Shown: positions 1 through 12,370, counted from the stretch's first letter. The stretch: 64,000 bases of DNA from Candidatus Adamsella avium (GCA_904420445.1 CAJFVJ010000001.1:74973-138972), one strand, 5' to 3'. Numbers and translations are program-made. Notes: generated by a model from the letters alone, not told the origin.

Positions 1-110
1 ATAACTTGTCCGTCTTTAACAACAACAGCACCTACCATAGGATTAGGAGCCGTATGCCCTTCTGCAAGACGAGCCAAATTTATACATCTTTTCATATGCT
101 CTGTATGCAT
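1..110 (-). CDS. ribD: Riboflavin biosynthesis deaminase/reductase RibD, N-terminal fragment (runs off left edge)
   Basis: Reverse-strand translation MHTEHMKRCINLARLAEGHTAPNPMVGAVVVKDGQV matches the RibD deaminase N-terminus (TxPNPxVGAVVV). Confidence 0.8.
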   Translation of the reverse strand, partial: MHTEHMKRCINLARLAEGHTAPNPMVGAVVVKDGQV

Positions 111-208
111 TATAAAACTCACTAAAAGTTGTAATAATATTATTTATAAACTATTATAATACATACAGATTGAGATAAAAATATACAAAAAATAATCGAG
201 AGGAAAAA

Positions 209-895
209 ATGGCAACAGCTTACACAAAATTCTACACAATGATTAAAAATATGCCTATATGGGTAAAACAGGTTCTTTACTACTCTCTTCAAAAAGATAT
301 TGAAGAAAATATCCAGCAAAACATCCAACTTATTAATAAAGAAGATCTTCTCCAGTTCTATATTCCCGAAAGAACATTCAGAGGTGATAAGGAACTAAAA
401 GACCAGTACTACAAACTTCAGGAAAACCAATATATCTTTTTGGAATGCTGCGATGGTGAAACAGATATGGCAACAATCGCCATGAACAACAACTGGTCGC
501 TTACTGATGTAGCAAAATTTCTGGTGGAACTAATCAATATCGAATTTCTTGAAAGACCAGGGTCTGACCTTATGTACAATCTTGCAAGCTTTCTATGCGG
601 AAACTTAAGACTCGGCGAATACTGCAAAAGAATTGATAAAATAGGTATCGACGCTATTGCTGAAGCTTTAAACCATCAGAATAAACTCAAAAAAATGGGT
701 CAGGAAAAAGGGATTGCTGATATTCTCGTTGATATGAACTTCCTGAGTGCCAAAGAACGTGATGAAATCCTGATGGTAAAAGAAGATTCGGCAAGAGTTT
801 TCAGAGTTGCAGGAGAAGCAGATGCCAAAATGCTGGCTGCTCTTAAAGCACAAAACGCAGCTCTCAAAGAACAGCTGAAAAAATATAAAAGATAA
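209..895 (+). CDS. Conserved hypothetical protein (228 aa)
   Basis: Long ORF with RBS (gaggaaaaaATG). Stop overlaps the next start. No family recognised. Confidence 0.75.
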   Translation: MATAYTKFYTMIKNMPIWVKQVLYYSLQKDIEENIQQNIQLINKEDLLQFYIPERTFRGDKELKDQYYKLQENQYIFLECCDGETDMATIAMNNNWSLTDVAKFLVELINIEFLERPGSDLMYNLASFLCGNLRLGEYCKRIDKIGIDAIAEALNHQNKLKKMGQEKGIADILVDMNFLSAKERDEILMVKEDSARVFRVAGEADAKMLAALKAQNAALKEQLKKYKR

Positions 896-1851
896 TGGAA
901 AATAACTTACTTATACAATTCAAAAGAAATTCTCTGTGCGAAAGAGAACACAGAGGAGCTGTTCTGGTTTGCGAAAAAAACAAAATCTTATACTGCAACG
1001 ACAAAACTTATCTCGAAAAATTGTTTTATCTGAGATCCTGCGCAAAACCCCTGCAAGCTCTCAGCATAATATTATCAGGGACTTATGACGCTTTCGGCTT
1101 CGATGAAAAAGACCTTGCCATCTGCTGCGCCTCGCATGGCGGCTCTGATTTTCATATATTACATGTCAGAAATTTGTTGAGAAAAGCGGGAATAAGCGAA
1201 CACTATCTGCAATGCCCTCCATACCACCCTCTTGATGAAGAAGCCTACGACAAATTCAAAAAACAAAATATCTCCCCGCTGCCAATACACAACAACTGCT
1301 CTGGCAAACACAGCGGAATGTTGAGCGTCTGCAAACATATGGGCTGGGATACCGACAATTATCTTGATTTTGACCATCCTCTCCAGGAAGATATCAAAAA
1401 AAATATCCTCGACTACTCTGAATACACAGGAGAAATCATCGAATCAAGAGATGGCTGTCTTGCACCTATCATAGCACTCCCGCTTCAAAATATAGCGATA
1501 GGTCTTTCAAAAATATTTGAAGAGCATAAGATTTTCCTCAAAGCATTCAGCGAAAATCCTTTCCTAATCGGCGGCACTGGCTGGTTAGATACGGATATAA
1601 TCTCATCGACAAAAGGAGAAATTATCGCAAAAGTCGGAGCAGAAGGCTTGTGCTTTGCCTATAACCCTCAAAATAAACAATCAATAGTTGTTGAAATTGA
1701 TGACTCTGATAAACCTGCACGTGCACTTGTTATGTTCGAAACAATGCGCCAACTCGGGTGGATAAAACAAGAAAACATACCTGTTTCCGGTGATATAAAA
1801 TTATTAAACGGAGATATCATCGGAAAAGCTGAATTTTTATTCTCTATCTAA
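895..1851 (+). CDS. Asparaginase (asparaginase II family)
   Basis: RSCAKPLQALSIILSG, CCASHGGSDFHI and NNCSGKHSGMLSVCKHMGW are typical of the PF06089-type family. Confidence 0.85.
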   Translation: MENNLLIQFKRNSLCEREHRGAVLVCEKNKILYCNDKTYLEKLFYLRSCAKPLQALSIILSGTYDAFGFDEKDLAICCASHGGSDFHILHVRNLLRKAGISEHYLQCPPYHPLDEEAYDKFKKQNISPLPIHNNCSGKHSGMLSVCKHMGWDTDNYLDFDHPLQEDIKKNILDYSEYTGEIIESRDGCLAPIIALPLQNIAIGLSKIFEEHKIFLKAFSENPFLIGGTGWLDTDIISSTKGEIIAKVGAEGLCFAYNPQNKQSIVVEIDDSDKPARALVMFETMRQLGWIKQENIPVSGDIKLLNGDIIGKAEFLFSI

Positions 1852-2241
1852 AAAACTCTTAAACTCTTTCTCAGGAACCATCTCAAAGCCGCATCCGGGA
1901 TGAAAATTTCCTATGTTTTTATATTTGAACATAGGATACCTCCTGCATATATAAAGCCTGTTTTCGTAATCAGGACAAAGATTGTCTTTTCCTATCAGAC
2001 GGCATGCAAAAACCAAATTTCCGTATTCATCCTTCCCTATAATTTCAAAACGTCTGTATTTCGGAAATAAAAACTGCATTATTCGAAAATCCGTTTCTGA
2101 CGACGTCCCCATAGAATACATATACCTGCAGCACTTGCCGCACTGCCGGCATTTCCCTTTAGCTACATAATACATCTTCTCCGGAACAAAATAAGACAAA
2201 AATTCATAATAACAGGATTGTAAAAGATTTAATATATTCAT
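1837..2241 (-). CDS. YkgJ-like zinc/iron-chelating cysteine-cluster protein
   Basis: CRQCGKCCRYM...CRLIGKDNLCPDYENRLYICRRYPMF, the typical Cys cluster. Confidence 0.75.
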   Translation of the reverse strand: MNILNLLQSCYYEFLSYFVPEKMYYVAKGKCRQCGKCCRYMYSMGTSSETDFRIMQFLFPKYRRFEIIGKDEYGNLVFACRLIGKDNLCPDYENRLYICRRYPMFKYKNIGNFHPGCGFEMVPEKEFKSFLDRE

Positions 2242-2316
2242 GATTGTTAATATTATCGTATAAAAATCTTGCTTAATATATAATAATTAAATCATAGAAA
2301 TTAAAAGGCAAATAAT

Positions 2317-4476
2317 ATGGCGGCAAAACGTAGAAAAAAGAAAAACAGTGATTTTTCCTTCTCTGATTTGTTTATAACTCTAGGTGTAATAATAATAGCA
2401 ATATTCCTCGCCGGAAATATTGCACTCAATATGTTTTTGGCTTCGCTCAGACCAATACCCGATTTGGCTAAATACAGACCAAATTTTGTTACCCAATTTG
2501 AATCAAGCGACGGGGAAATTATTAAAACCTTCAGCGCATACAAATCAATCAATGCCTCATCAAGCGAAATACCTGACCTTTTGAAAAAAGCCGTCATAGC
2601 CACCGAAGATAAAAATTTCTATAAACACAGAGGATTTGACACTCTCGCTCTTATGCGTTCTCTGTTCTCAAACATACAGGCTGGAAGATACGCACAGGGT
2701 GCAAGCACCATAACCCAGCAGCTTGCACGTATTATGTATCTGTCAAATGAAAAAACCATGGACAGAAAAATCAAAGAATTTGTCATCTCCCACAGAATAG
2801 AAAAAACTCTAACAAAAGATGAAATTCTCACAAGATACCTCAACTCGGTATATCTAGGAGAAGGCGCCTATGGTGTTGCAGCAGCAGCACAGGTTTATTT
2901 TAATAAAAAGCTTGATGAACTCACACTGCCTGAAATTGCCCTCATAGCAGGGCTTCCTCAAGCACCCTCAAGATACTCGCCTTACTACAAAAAAGAAAAC
3001 GCAATCAACCGCCAAAGACAGGTTCTCAAAAGAATGCTGAAAGAAAAATATATTACTAAGGCACAATACAAAGAAGCCTGCAACAGCGAACTACAGCTAA
3101 ATCCCAATCACTCGCCTTATTCTCTGAATAAAGCGCCTTACTTCATAGACTACGTTTTAGATGAACTTGAAGAACTGGGTTTCACTGAACAGCAAATAAG
3201 CAACGGCGGATATAAAATTATTACAACTCTGAACTATAAAGACCAAAAAGCGGCAGAAGACGCTGTTATAAACGGATTAAACAAATGGGGATTTACAAAA
3301 CCTGAAGATCAGGCTGCTCTTTTCTCCTTTGAAGTACCAACAGGAAAAATCCTCGCCTATGTCGGCGGAAAGAATTATGTCCAAAGCCAGTTCAACAGAG
3401 TAACTGATGCCGTAAGACAACCAGGGTCAGCTTTCAAGATGTTTATATACACAGCTGCCATCTTGAACGGCATAAAACCAAACGACATATTTGATGATAT
3501 GCCTGTCAAAATAGGCGATTGGGCACCAAGGAACTACGGCAACAAATACAGAGGAAAAATTCCAATCCACACAGCACTCACTGTTTCATCAAATGTCGTT
3601 GCGGCAAGACTCATACATCAGGTAGGATTATCTGAAGTCTACAGAATTACAAGAAGCATGGGAATTACAACACCGATACAAAATGATTTGACAATCGCAC
3701 TTGGCTCAAGCGGGGTAAAACTCTCCGAACTAACAACAGCTTACGGAATACTTGCCAACAACGGTATAAAAGTAAAACCCTACTCTGTAGAACAGGTTAT
3801 CACTTCAACAGGCAGGGTTGTATACACGGCAAAACAGCAGCAAGAAAAAGTCCTAGATATTTATACAGCAGCAACCATGACAAGAATGCTGACAGAAGTT
3901 GTAAACCATGGAACGGCAAGAGCAATCATAATGAAAGACCGCCAGATAGCAGGCAAAACAGGTACAACAGACAACTACAGAGATGCCTGCATAGTAGCTT
4001 ATACTCCTGAAATAGTTACAGGCGTGTGGGTAGGAAATGACAACAACAAACCTCACAGAAATGTCACCGGAGGAACTCTTCCCGCTCAAATCTGGGCAAA
4101 CTACATGAAAGTTGCGCTGAGCGATATCCCGCCTTCAAAATTCAACTATCCTGAAATAGATATCGAACCTCTCAGATATATCAAACAACAGGACAAAGAC
4201 GAAGTACCTACGGAGGAATCAGACGAAAAAAACGCTAATGAACAAAATATTACACCTGACTCTAACTCCGATACAAAACTCGATGTTCCTCTGCCTATAG
4301 ACCCGAAGCAGAATAATTCCGAGAAAGATAATGACGGTGATAAAAAGAAAAAGACCCTGAAAGAAAAACTGTTTGACAGCTCTAAAAAAGTTCAGGATAT
4401 ATCATCAGAACAAGGAAACACTCCATCTGAAAGTGCAAAACAAGCACCTCTTCCTGTGCCTGTTCCTGTTGAATAA
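2317..4476 (+). CDS. Class A penicillin-binding protein (PBP1A)
   Basis: Transglycosylase motifs EDKNFYKHRGFD and QGASTITQQLARIMYL, transpeptidase motifs RQPGSAFKMF and AGKTGTTDNYRDA; N-terminal TM and Ser/Lys/Pro-rich tail. Confidence 0.93.
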   Translation: MAAKRRKKKNSDFSFSDLFITLGVIIIAIFLAGNIALNMFLASLRPIPDLAKYRPNFVTQFESSDGEIIKTFSAYKSINASSSEIPDLLKKAVIATEDKNFYKHRGFDTLALMRSLFSNIQAGRYAQGASTITQQLARIMYLSNEKTMDRKIKEFVISHRIEKTLTKDEILTRYLNSVYLGEGAYGVAAAAQVYFNKKLDELTLPEIALIAGLPQAPSRYSPYYKKENAINRQRQVLKRMLKEKYITKAQYKEACNSELQLNPNHSPYSLNKAPYFIDYVLDELEELGFTEQQISNGGYKIITTLNYKDQKAAEDAVINGLNKWGFTKPEDQAALFSFEVPTGKILAYVGGKNYVQSQFNRVTDAVRQPGSAFKMFIYTAAILNGIKPNDIFDDMPVKIGDWAPRNYGNKYRGKIPIHTALTVSSNVVAARLIHQVGLSEVYRITRSMGITTPIQNDLTIALGSSGVKLSELTTAYGILANNGIKVKPYSVEQVITSTGRVVYTAKQQQEKVLDIYTAATMTRMLTEVVNHGTARAIIMKDRQIAGKTGTTDNYRDACIVAYTPEIVTGVWVGNDNNKPHRNVTGGTLPAQIWANYMKVALSDIPPSKFNYPEIDIEPLRYIKQQDKDEVPTEESDEKNANEQNITPDSNSDTKLDVPLPIDPKQNNSEKDNDGDKKKKTLKEKLFDSSKKVQDISSEQGNTPSESAKQAPLPVPVPVE

Positions 4477-4567
4477 AAAATATTACGTCTTTGGTATATA
4501 AAATTTGCTACTTCAAGTTATATGATGTATACTATTATTTAGAAAAAAGACTTAGGAGGGAAATGTT

Positions 4568-4756
4568 ATGGCTAGAGTGCTTATTTCAATGCCTGAAGAA
4601 TTTTTATCAAGAATAGACAAACTGGCAAACGAAGAACAAAGAACAAGAAGCGAGCTAGTAAGAGAAGCTCTGAGAAGCTACATCAAAAAAACAACAATCA
4701 TCAATCCTCAACGAGCCAGCAAAAACGCTGAAATTCTTGAAGAATTGCTAGATTAA
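4568..4756 (+). CDS. Ribbon-helix-helix (CopG-type) DNA-binding protein
   Basis: MARVLISMPEEFLSRIDKLANEEQRTRSELVREALRSYI; good RBS (aggagggaaatgttATG). Confidence 0.85.
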   Translation: MARVLISMPEEFLSRIDKLANEEQRTRSELVREALRSYIKKTTIINPQRASKNAEILEELLD

Positions 4757-4780
4757 ATTAAACAAAAAATTCTCAAAAAA

Positions 4781-4813
4781 AAGAGGAATCGAAGTTCGAT
4801 TCCTCTTTTTTAT
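4781..4813. terminator. Rho-independent terminator between CopG-type gene and pfp
   Basis: AAGAGGAATCGAA-G-TTCGATTCCTCTT perfect stem followed by a T tract; A tract on the other side, so possibly bidirectional. Confidence 0.85.
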
Positions 4814-4826
4814 TTGCTTTATCAGC

Positions 4827-6512
4827 CTATTTACAAGCACACTCACATTTTTTGCCGCATTCTTTTTCAAGCAGAAGCGTTTTTGTTGTTGTATCGCAAA
4901 CAGAAGACGGTCCAAAGTATTGAATAGCACCAACAAAGACATAGTCATCATTCAATGCCCACTGCTCTCTGTTAGCTTCCAATTTTTTGAATACGGGACC
5001 GTTCAAATCAACAAGTGCTTTTTGAATTACCGGTTTCATCTTTCCATGGCGTCTTTCCATATTCATCATCATAGTAAGAGGTATACCGCCTGCTAACCAT
5101 TCTGAAGCAGGTGCTGTCAAATTTCTGATTGAAGAAAGATACCCGCTCAACCCGAATTGGATTAAGGCAAATGCATTGTACCCTAAAGAATAGCAATAAT
5201 CAGCATCAAAGTTTGTCGGGAATGCACATCTTCCTTCATAACCGAAGAAATGAGCCTGATCTGAGAATTTACCGTTGTATTGACCGTTCTTTTTCATTTC
5301 GTTCAATTTTACTTTAATCATCTCAATCAGCAATTTTTCAGTTTCGATTTTTGAAACCTGAACATTACCATGAGGATCTCTATCCATCAACAGCTGGTTT
5401 TGAATCAATCTTGGAAGAGATTTGAATACTGCTGCACTTGCAGAATCGAGTTTAGCTTCAACAAAATCAATTTTCTCCTGCTGAGAAAGATTATCAAAAT
5501 CTTTTGCCTCAGCAAGCGTATCATTCAAATTGGCAATCATCACCTTCATCTCGGGGATAAATTCGATAATCCCCTCAGGAATCAGAGCAACACCAAAGTT
5601 TTTGCCCATTTCCGCTCTTTTTGCAATAATCCCTGCCATATAATCAACTATCTGAGCAAGTGACATTTTCTTCTGTTCAACTTCTTCAGAAATCAATGTG
5701 ATATTAGGCTGAGTTTGAAGAGCACACTCAAGACCGACGTGAGTAGCGCTTCTGCCCATTAATTTGATAAAATGCCAGTATTTCTTCGCTGAACGAACAT
5801 CACGCTGTATGTTGCTGATTAACTCTGAATAAGTTTTTGTTGCCGTATCAAAGCCAAAAGACACTTCGATATAATCATTTTTCAAATCGCCGTCTATTGT
5901 CTTCGGACATCCGATAACCTGAATACCGGCATTGTTTGCCATAAAATATTCGCCTAAAGTAGCGGCATTCGTGTTTGAATCATCACCGCCGATGATTACA
6001 ACAGCTGAAATTCCGAGTTTTTTGCAGTTATCCCATGTTTTCTTGAACTGCTCTTCGGTCTCAAGCTTTGTTCTTCCTGAGCCGATAATATCAAAACCGC
6101 CTGTATTTCTGTGGGCATCAATATATTCATCGGTAAACTCGATGTATTCACCATCGATAATACCTGATGGGCCGCCAAGGAAACCATAAAGTTTATTTTC
6201 AGGGTTAGCTTCCTTAAGCGCATCATAAAGACCCGCAATAACATTGTGTCCGCCGGGAGCCTGACCGCCTGAGAGTATTACACCGACATTTCTCTGCTTT
6301 GATGATACATCATTGCTGCCTTTTTCAAAAGTAACAATAGGCATACCAAAAGAATTTTTGAATAAAGCTTTGATATCAGCTTCATCAGCTACGGCACCCG
6401 TAGGCTCGCCTTGTTTCATAGACAAGTTTTTTACACCGTTTGCCAGAACTTCAGGCAACTTCGGTTGATAGTTCAATCTCTCTTTTTGAAGAGAAGAAAG
6501 TTCTTTTGTCAT
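4827..6512 (-). CDS. pfp: Diphosphate (PPi)-dependent phosphofructokinase, long form
   Basis: [27 protein letters not shown] and [11 protein letters not shown]; a GGDD rather than GGDG motif supports PPi use. Confidence 0.9.
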   Translation of the reverse strand: MTKELSSLQKERLNYQPKLPEVLANGVKNLSMKQGEPTGAVADEADIKALFKNSFGMPIVTFEKGSNDVSSKQRNVGVILSGGQAPGGHNVIAGLYDALKEANPENKLYGFLGGPSGIIDGEYIEFTDEYIDAHRNTGGFDIIGSGRTKLETEEQFKKTWDNCKKLGISAVVIIGGDDSNTNAATLGEYFMANNAGIQVIGCPKTIDGDLKNDYIEVSFGFDTATKTYSELISNIQRDVRSAKKYWHFIKLMGRSATHVGLECALQTQPNITLISEEVEQKKMSLAQIVDYMAGIIAKRAEMGKNFGVALIPEGIIEFIPEMKVMIANLNDTLAEAKDFDNLSQQEKIDFVEAKLDSASAAVFKSLPRLIQNQLLMDRDPHGNVQVSKIETEKLLIEMIKVKLNEMKKNGQYNGKFSDQAHFFGYEGRCAFPTNFDADYCYSLGYNAFALIQFGLSGYLSSIRNLTAPASEWLAGGIPLTMMMNMERRHGKMKPVIQKALVDLNGPVFKKLEANREQWALNDDYVFVGAIQYFGPSSVCDTTTKTLLLEKECGKKCECACK

Positions 6513-6656
6513 TTTTTCCCTCTTTCTTAATTAAATTTAAACTAAATAGTCGTCAATATCATAACATCAACAAAACATGTTTTAAATACTTGATAAGAAG
6601 TTGTTTTTTATTTATAACTAAGTAGTAACATTATACATTTTAAAAGAGGAGCTTAA

Positions 6657-7667
<1,011 letters not shown>

Positions 7668-7691
7668 TTTGTAATTCAACCAAATAATTTT

Positions 7692-7728
7692 AAAACAGCT
7701 TTCAAGAAATTCTTGAAAGCTGTTTTTT
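7692..7728. terminator. Rho-independent terminator downstream of gap
   Basis: AAAACAGCTTTCAAGAAATTCTTGAAAGCTGTTTTTT perfect hairpin with T tract. Confidence 0.9.
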
Positions 7729-7755
7729 CTCATATATATTAACAATCAAACAGTA

Positions 7756-8532
7756 TTAATGAACTAAAACCTTCTGCATCTCATAAATCAACCGTAACCC
7801 CTCAAGGGTCAGATTATGGTCAAGAACATCAAATTTATGACGCATCCTCTCTACAACAATATCAGAATATCCGCCCGTCAAAATCAACATAGCTGGCTCG
7901 CCGAGTTCATCTTCTATCCTGTCTACCATTCCATCAATCATTGCGGCATGCCCGCCGACAAGTCCCGATAAAATTGCGTCAATAGTATTTTTCCCGATAG
8001 TCTTTGCAGGAGCCTCAATCTTTACCTTCGGCAAACGGGAAGTAAAATTGCTCAATGCCTTCGCACCAATACGTATTCCGGGAGCTATCACCCCTCCCAA
8101 AAATCTTCCATCAGACAACACAACATCAAAAGTCGTCGCAGTCCCAAAATCAACAACTATCGATGTCTTCTTATAAAGATGATACACAGCAGCTGCGTTT
8201 GCAATCCTATCAGGACCTGTTTCCTCCGGTTTATCCAAATCAAGAACAATCCCCGTTTCTGTCTTATGTGTCAGATTTACAACAGGTATATGCAAATAAC
8301 GCTCAATAGCAGACTTAAACTTCTCAGTCAGCGATAAAACAACACTCGAGATAATCGCCCCGTCAAGTTTCCCATGAAGCCTTGCAAACTCTATAAAATT
8401 ATATAAAACAACCCCGTATTCATCCTCTGAACGCTTGTCATCACTAGCAACTCTCCAGCTGTGCACAAGGTTTTTACCGTCATAAATTCCTATGGTAGTG
8501 CTCGTATTCCCTATATCTGCCACAAATAACAC
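7756..8532 (-). CDS. coaX: Type III pantothenate kinase
   Basis: LFVADIGNTSTTIGIY, GPDRIANAAA, VVDFGTATTFDVV, GGVIAPGI. Confidence 0.95.
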   Translation of the reverse strand: MLFVADIGNTSTTIGIYDGKNLVHSWRVASDDKRSEDEYGVVLYNFIEFARLHGKLDGAIISSVVLSLTEKFKSAIERYLHIPVVNLTHKTETGIVLDLDKPEETGPDRIANAAAVYHLYKKTSIVVDFGTATTFDVVLSDGRFLGGVIAPGIRIGAKALSNFTSRLPKVKIEAPAKTIGKNTIDAILSGLVGGHAAMIDGMVDRIEDELGEPAMLILTGGYSDIVVERMRHKFDVLDHNLTLEGLRLIYEMQKVLVH

Positions 8533-8636
8533 GATTTGTTCTCCTTAAAATTTTCTAACCTATATTAACATAAAGTTCTTTTAAATTCTTTCTCAAATTC
8601 TTTCAATTTATTCAAATCTAAACTACAATATTTATT

Positions 8637-11543
8637 ATGAGAGAGAAATCAAAAAACTTAATACTCATCGACGGGCATGCCCTCGCCTATCGCTCGTTCT
8701 TCGCTCTCGAAAGAACAGGAATGAAAACCTCTGACGGTCAGCCAACCTGGGCTGTCTACGGTTTTTTCAAAGCTTTCTTTGACATACTCAAAAAACACCA
8801 TCCAGACGCAATTGCCGTTTCTTTTGACTGCAGCAGGCACACATTCAGAACTGATGTATTCAAAGAATATAAAGCTAATCGTGAATCCATGCCAGACACT
8901 ATGCGCTCACAGATGGAATTTTTATTCGAAGGTCTTGAGGCTTTAGATATCCCTATCTACAAAAAAGAAAACTTCGAAGCCGACGACATAATAGGAACTA
9001 TCGCCACAAAAGCAAAAGAAGCGGGTCACCATGCCTTTATTCTTACCGGTGACAGGGACTCTTTCCAGCTTGTTGACAAGGAAGGATTTATCAAAATTCT
9101 TATCCCTTCATCTTTCAACGGTCTTGAAGAATATGACACCGAAAAAGTCTTCACAAAAATGGAAGTCTACCCGGAACAAATCATCGACTATAAAGCGCTT
9201 AGCGGGGACTCATCAGATAATATTCCGGGAGTAAAAGGCATCGGACACAAAACAGCAGTCAAACTCCTCGGAGAATACAAAACTCTCGAAAATATCTATC
9301 AAAATATAGATAAAATAACTCAAAAAGCCGTAAAACAAAAGCTCATTGACGGCGAAGAAATTGCAAAAATGAGCAAATTCTTAGCAACAATAGACAAAAA
9401 CGTCGACATAAATTTTGACTTCGAAAAAGCTTGTTTGACAATGCCAAAAGCTGAAAAAGTTGCTGATTTCTTCAAAAAACTGCAATTTTACAGCTTCCTG
9501 AGGCAAATTGACTCCCTGCTTCTTCCCTTTGGAGAAACTCAATCCCCATGCGAAGAACACCCATCTCAAGAAATTGCGAAAGAAACAACACCTCAAAAAA
9601 GCCAGCTGTCACTCTTCGGCGTTGATACAGTCGAACAAGAACCGGAAAGAGAAATAAAACTACTGCACTCAAATCAAAATAAATTTAAAAAAATAATCTC
9701 AACCAAACAAGACTTCAATGAATTTTTTGAAGAGTTCAAAGACATAAACCTCTTCTCGCTTGATACGGAAACAACAGGACTCGACACCCTCAGCGCAAAC
9801 CTCGTCGGCATAGCAATTGCCTACGATAAAAACTTTATTTTCGAAGACAACTCTTTCAAAATAACCGATGGCGAACCAGAGACAAAAAGCTTTTATATCG
9901 CAGTAGGTCACAAAGAAGGACAGGTACTTGAATTTGATTATGTCATCGAAAAACTCAAACCTATCCTCGAATCACCTCAAAAAATAAAAATCCTGCAAAA
10001 TGCAAAATATGAAGTTAATATCTTCCATCGCTGCAACATAAACCTCGACGGCATAAAAATGGATACCATGCTCGCAAGTTATGTCAAAAATCCGACGTTC
10101 AAACACGGGCTGAAACAACAGGCTCTCGCCCTTTTGAACTTTGAAATGCAGTCCTTTGAAGAACTTACCGGCAAAGGGAAAAAAATGCAAACTGTTGACA
10201 ACCTCCCTATCAACGACGTAGGCTGCTACGCCTGCGATGATGCATTTGCCACTCTTGAACTCGGAAAGTTTTATCACTTGAATCTCGATGAAAAACAAAA
10301 AAATCTTCACGACAAAATAGAACTGCCGCTTATGTTTGTGCTTGCCTATATGGAGAGAACAGGCGTGCATATTGACACTGACTACCTCAAAGAACTTTCC
10401 TGCGAGCTGCAAAGCAATCTTGAAGTAATCGAAGCAAAAATTTATTCAGAAGCAGGTCAGATTTTCAACATAAACTCCCCGAAGCAGGTTGCTGAAATCC
10501 TGTTCGACAAAATGAACCTCCCCGGAAAAAAGAAAACAAAAACAGGATATTCAACAAGTGCAGACATCCTTGAAAATCTTGCAAAAGATTATGAAATAGC
10601 AAAACTGATGCTCGAGCAAAGACACCTTACAAAGCTCAAAACAACTTATATCGATGCCCTGCCTCAGATGGTTAACCCTGTAGACAACCGCATTCACACA
10701 AGCTTTAACCAGACAATCACTGCAACAGGACGTCTTTCGAGCAGCAACCCGAATCTGCAAAACATCCCCATCAGAACTCCCCTCGGGAACAGAATCAGAG
10801 CATGCTTTACACCGGAAGACCAAACTTCATCCCTGATAATCTCAGCTGACTATTCCCAGATAGAACTCCGCCTGCTCGCTCATTTTTCAAAAGACGAACA
10901 CCTTATCAACGCATTCAATAACGATATAGATATCCACACAGCAACAGCCTCAAAAGTCTTCGATGTTCCCGTCGATGAAGTAACAAAAGATATGCGGAGA
11001 AAAGCAAAAGCCGTTAACTTCGGTATAGTCTACGGACAAAGCAGCTTCGGGCTTTCAGAAGCTCTCGGAATAACTCCATTTGAAGCAAGAGAGTTTATTG
11101 ACAAGTATTTCGATACTTACCCCAAAGTAAAACAGTTTATGGACTCGACAAAAGAGTTTGCTCATCAACACGGCTATGTAGAAACAATGTGCGGACGAAG
11201 AAGATACCTAAGAGAAGAACTCTCAAGCCGTAACCGCAACATCCGAGAATTTGCGGAGCGTGCAGCCATCAATACTCCTCTTCAGGGCAGTGCGGCAGAC
11301 TTGATTAAACTGGCGATGATTGATGTTTATGACAGGCTGAAAAATTCAAATTTATCAGCCAAAATGATACTTCAAGTGCATGATGAATTAGTTTTCGAAA
11401 TAAGCAAAAATAAAAAAGATGAGTTAATAGAACTGGTAAAAAAATCCATGGAATTGAACCAACCACTGGATGTACCGTTGGTAGTAGATTTCCAACAAGG
11501 TTCAAGTTGGATGGAAACGGACGAAGAGCCGATTGTGGTGTAG
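8637..11543 (+). CDS. polA: DNA polymerase I with 5'-3' and intact 3'-5' exonuclease domains
   Basis: FEADDIIGTIA, SLDTETTGLD, SADYSQIELRLLAHFS, KAVNFGIVYGQSSFGL, LQVHDELVFE. Confidence 0.97.
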   Translation: MREKSKNLILIDGHALAYRSFFALERTGMKTSDGQPTWAVYGFFKAFFDILKKHHPDAIAVSFDCSRHTFRTDVFKEYKANRESMPDTMRSQMEFLFEGLEALDIPIYKKENFEADDIIGTIATKAKEAGHHAFILTGDRDSFQLVDKEGFIKILIPSSFNGLEEYDTEKVFTKMEVYPEQIIDYKALSGDSSDNIPGVKGIGHKTAVKLLGEYKTLENIYQNIDKITQKAVKQKLIDGEEIAKMSKFLATIDKNVDINFDFEKACLTMPKAEKVADFFKKLQFYSFLRQIDSLLLPFGETQSPCEEHPSQEIAKETTPQKSQLSLFGVDTVEQEPEREIKLLHSNQNKFKKIISTKQDFNEFFEEFKDINLFSLDTETTGLDTLSANLVGIAIAYDKNFIFEDNSFKITDGEPETKSFYIAVGHKEGQVLEFDYVIEKLKPILESPQKIKILQNAKYEVNIFHRCNINLDGIKMDTMLASYVKNPTFKHGLKQQALALLNFEMQSFEELTGKGKKMQTVDNLPINDVGCYACDDAFATLELGKFYHLNLDEKQKNLHDKIELPLMFVLAYMERTGVHIDTDYLKELSCELQSNLEVIEAKIYSEAGQIFNINSPKQVAEILFDKMNLPGKKKTKTGYSTSADILENLAKDYEIAKLMLEQRHLTKLKTTYIDALPQMVNPVDNRIHTSFNQTITATGRLSSSNPNLQNIPIRTPLGNRIRACFTPEDQTSSLIISADYSQIELRLLAHFSKDEHLINAFNNDIDIHTATASKVFDVPVDEVTKDMRRKAKAVNFGIVYGQSSFGLSEALGITPFEAREFIDKYFDTYPKVKQFMDSTKEFAHQHGYVETMCGRRRYLREELSSRNRNIREFAERAAINTPLQGSAADLIKLAMIDVYDRLKNSNLSAKMILQVHDELVFEISKNKKDELIELVKKSMELNQPLDVPLVVDFQQGSSWMETDEEPIVV

Positions 11544-11546
11544 CCT

Positions 11547-12008
11547 ATGAAAAAAATAATTTTATCACTGTTTCTTATTGCAAGCTGTCCTATGGTCAGC
11601 ATGGCTGACTATGGAATGATAAAGCTTCCCGCCGAAGAAATAATCAAACAAAATAACCCGGCAACTCTGCCTCAAACATCTGCACAAACACCAACAATCA
11701 AAACGGCATCAGCAACAACCGTTCCCCAACAGGCGCAGACCGCTCCATCACTCCCGCAGCCAAGTGCAATTATGGCAAAACTTACAGGTTCTTTTGAAGA
11801 TGCGCTGCCTCAGGTTATGAACCTGCTCAGTCAAAAAGATTTCAAAATTCTTTCATATGACACTCAAAAAGGGTTTATTATCGCTCAAAATAATCTCACA
11901 GGCGATAGAATTTTCTCTGTGCTCGGCACATACAACAACCAGTGCTTCGTAAAAATCAGCTGTCTGTCCTCATCTTGCTCATCTATGAGCAAGTTTGGCA
12001 ATATGTAA
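11547..12008 (+). CDS. Secreted hypothetical protein
   Basis: Signal peptide-like MKKIILSLFLIASCPMVSMA; Pro/Gln/Thr-rich linker and small C-terminal domain. Confidence 0.65.
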   Translation: MKKIILSLFLIASCPMVSMADYGMIKLPAEEIIKQNNPATLPQTSAQTPTIKTASATTVPQQAQTAPSLPQPSAIMAKLTGSFEDALPQVMNLLSQKDFKILSYDTQKGFIIAQNNLTGDRIFSVLGTYNNQCFVKISCLSSSCSSMSKFGNM

Positions 12009-12097
12009 ACTTTTCTTAAAAAAAACAATAACTTCAGCAATTACCGGTAAAAAAAATACTTCATGTATATAGTTATCAGTAATTTTATGGAGTTATT

Positions 12098-12352
12098 ATG
12101 GATTCGATAAAATTTAATCCATTCCAAGCAGGAAGCGTTAATCCCCAGAATATGGGCGTTAACCAAGGAGTAACACCTCCTTCAACTCAACCTGTTTCGG
12201 TATTCCAAGGGGGAACATCAGGTATACCAAAAGAAGCACATGACAAGTTTGCTCAAGGAGGTCTTGCTTCATTTGACGTAAGCAACTATAATCCGTTCCA
12301 ACCGGAATCAAGAACAGCCGAACAAGGTCAAAATCTTTATATGCTTGCATAG
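12098..12352 (+). CDS. Small hypothetical protein with duplicated NPFQ motif
   Basis: RBS ggagttattATG; contains FNPFQ and YNPFQ; followed by a clear terminator. Confidence 0.65.
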   Translation: MDSIKFNPFQAGSVNPQNMGVNQGVTPPSTQPVSVFQGGTSGIPKEAHDKFAQGGLASFDVSNYNPFQPESRTAEQGQNLYMLA

Positions 12353-12370
12353 AAAATTTTAAATTCTTGA

